A DNA stretch of 13,899 nucleotides. It comes from Baffinella frigidus (lineage: Eukaryota; Cryptophyceae; Cryptomonadales; Baffinellaceae). Location: contig MU646432.1 of the NCBI GenBank assembly GCA_026770585.1, forward strand, positions 223,663-237,561. Reading direction: 5' to 3'. Shown piece after piece: positions 13,791-13,899 of this stretch (its first letter is position 1; each line of letters starts with the position of its first letter). A program made the position numbers and the translations under genes. A model generated the notes under the pieces. The model saw nothing but the letters and a program-made list of their open reading frames with translations, was not told the origin of the DNA and did not search any database.

Positions 13791-13899
13791 GGGTGAGGGT
13801 TTGGGGGTTAAGGTTTAGGGGTTTGGGGTTTGGGTTTGGAGGTTTGGGTTTGGGTTGAGGGTTTGGGGTTTGGGGTTTGGGGTTTGGGGTTTGGGGTTT
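13791..13899 (+). repeat. TTTGGGG-type array at the window end
   Basis: Mixed TTTGGGGG, TTAAGG and TTTAGGGG units becoming near-pure TTTGGGG from about 13860. Continues beyond the window. Confidence 0.95.

Noticed and set aside
1-13899. tRNA, rRNA or transposase genes
   Set aside because: Looked for and not seen; no cloverleaf, rRNA-like or DDE/reverse-transcriptase motif was recognised by eye.

Overview
This is nuclear DNA from a eukaryote. It contains spliceosomal GT-AG introns, ankyrin and TPR coding exons, several TA-flanked inverted-repeat element families, and very many degenerate copies of the TTTAGGG-type (Arabidopsis-type) telomeric heptamer. That heptamer, the roughly even GC content and the intron and repeat load suggest a photosynthetic protist, most likely an alveolate alga (chromerid- or dinoflagellate-like). 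This lineage call is an inference; a green alga or plant cannot be excluded. I see no bacterial operon, rRNA, tRNA, CRISPR or organelle gene.

Layout. (1) 110-2799, minus strand: a split gene for an ankyrin-repeat/TPR protein, reconstructed here from three well-supported exons (2799-2170, 1099-1004, 242-192) and a possible fourth (163-110). Its introns are largely made of telomere-like arrays. (2) 2950-3450: copy A of a dispersed repeat. (3) 3600-6480: long arrays of TTTAGGG variants with short unique islands. Several islands are open on the minus strand and have splice-like edges, so they are candidate exons of one or more further minus-strand genes. (4) 6480-9150: no convincing gene except a small possible ORF at 8296-8511. 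This part holds dispersed-repeat copies B and C (minus), inverted-repeat elements and hairpins. (5) 9186-10072, plus strand: a two-exon coiled-coil gene whose 188-bp intron is almost pure CCCTAAA-type repeat. (6) 10100-13200: a graveyard of short TA-flanked palindromic elements (two main families of about 100 and 117 bp) mixed with 3' tails of the dispersed repeat, including nested insertions that show the TA target directly. (7) 13500-13899: small tandem repeats, a possible terminal exon on the minus strand, and a TTTGGGG array running off the end.

The main theme is that telomere-like heptamer arrays form the bodies of introns, and their orientation follows the gene: the C-rich strand (CCCTAAA) is the sense strand in both supported genes. 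Joining the ankyrin-TPR exons across the arrays restores TPR register exactly (34 residues between equivalent positions of TPR2 and TPR3). This is strong internal evidence that the arrays are spliced out. The C-rich heptamers supply a pyrimidine tract and CTAAC-like branch-site sequence, which may explain why such introns are tolerated or spread.
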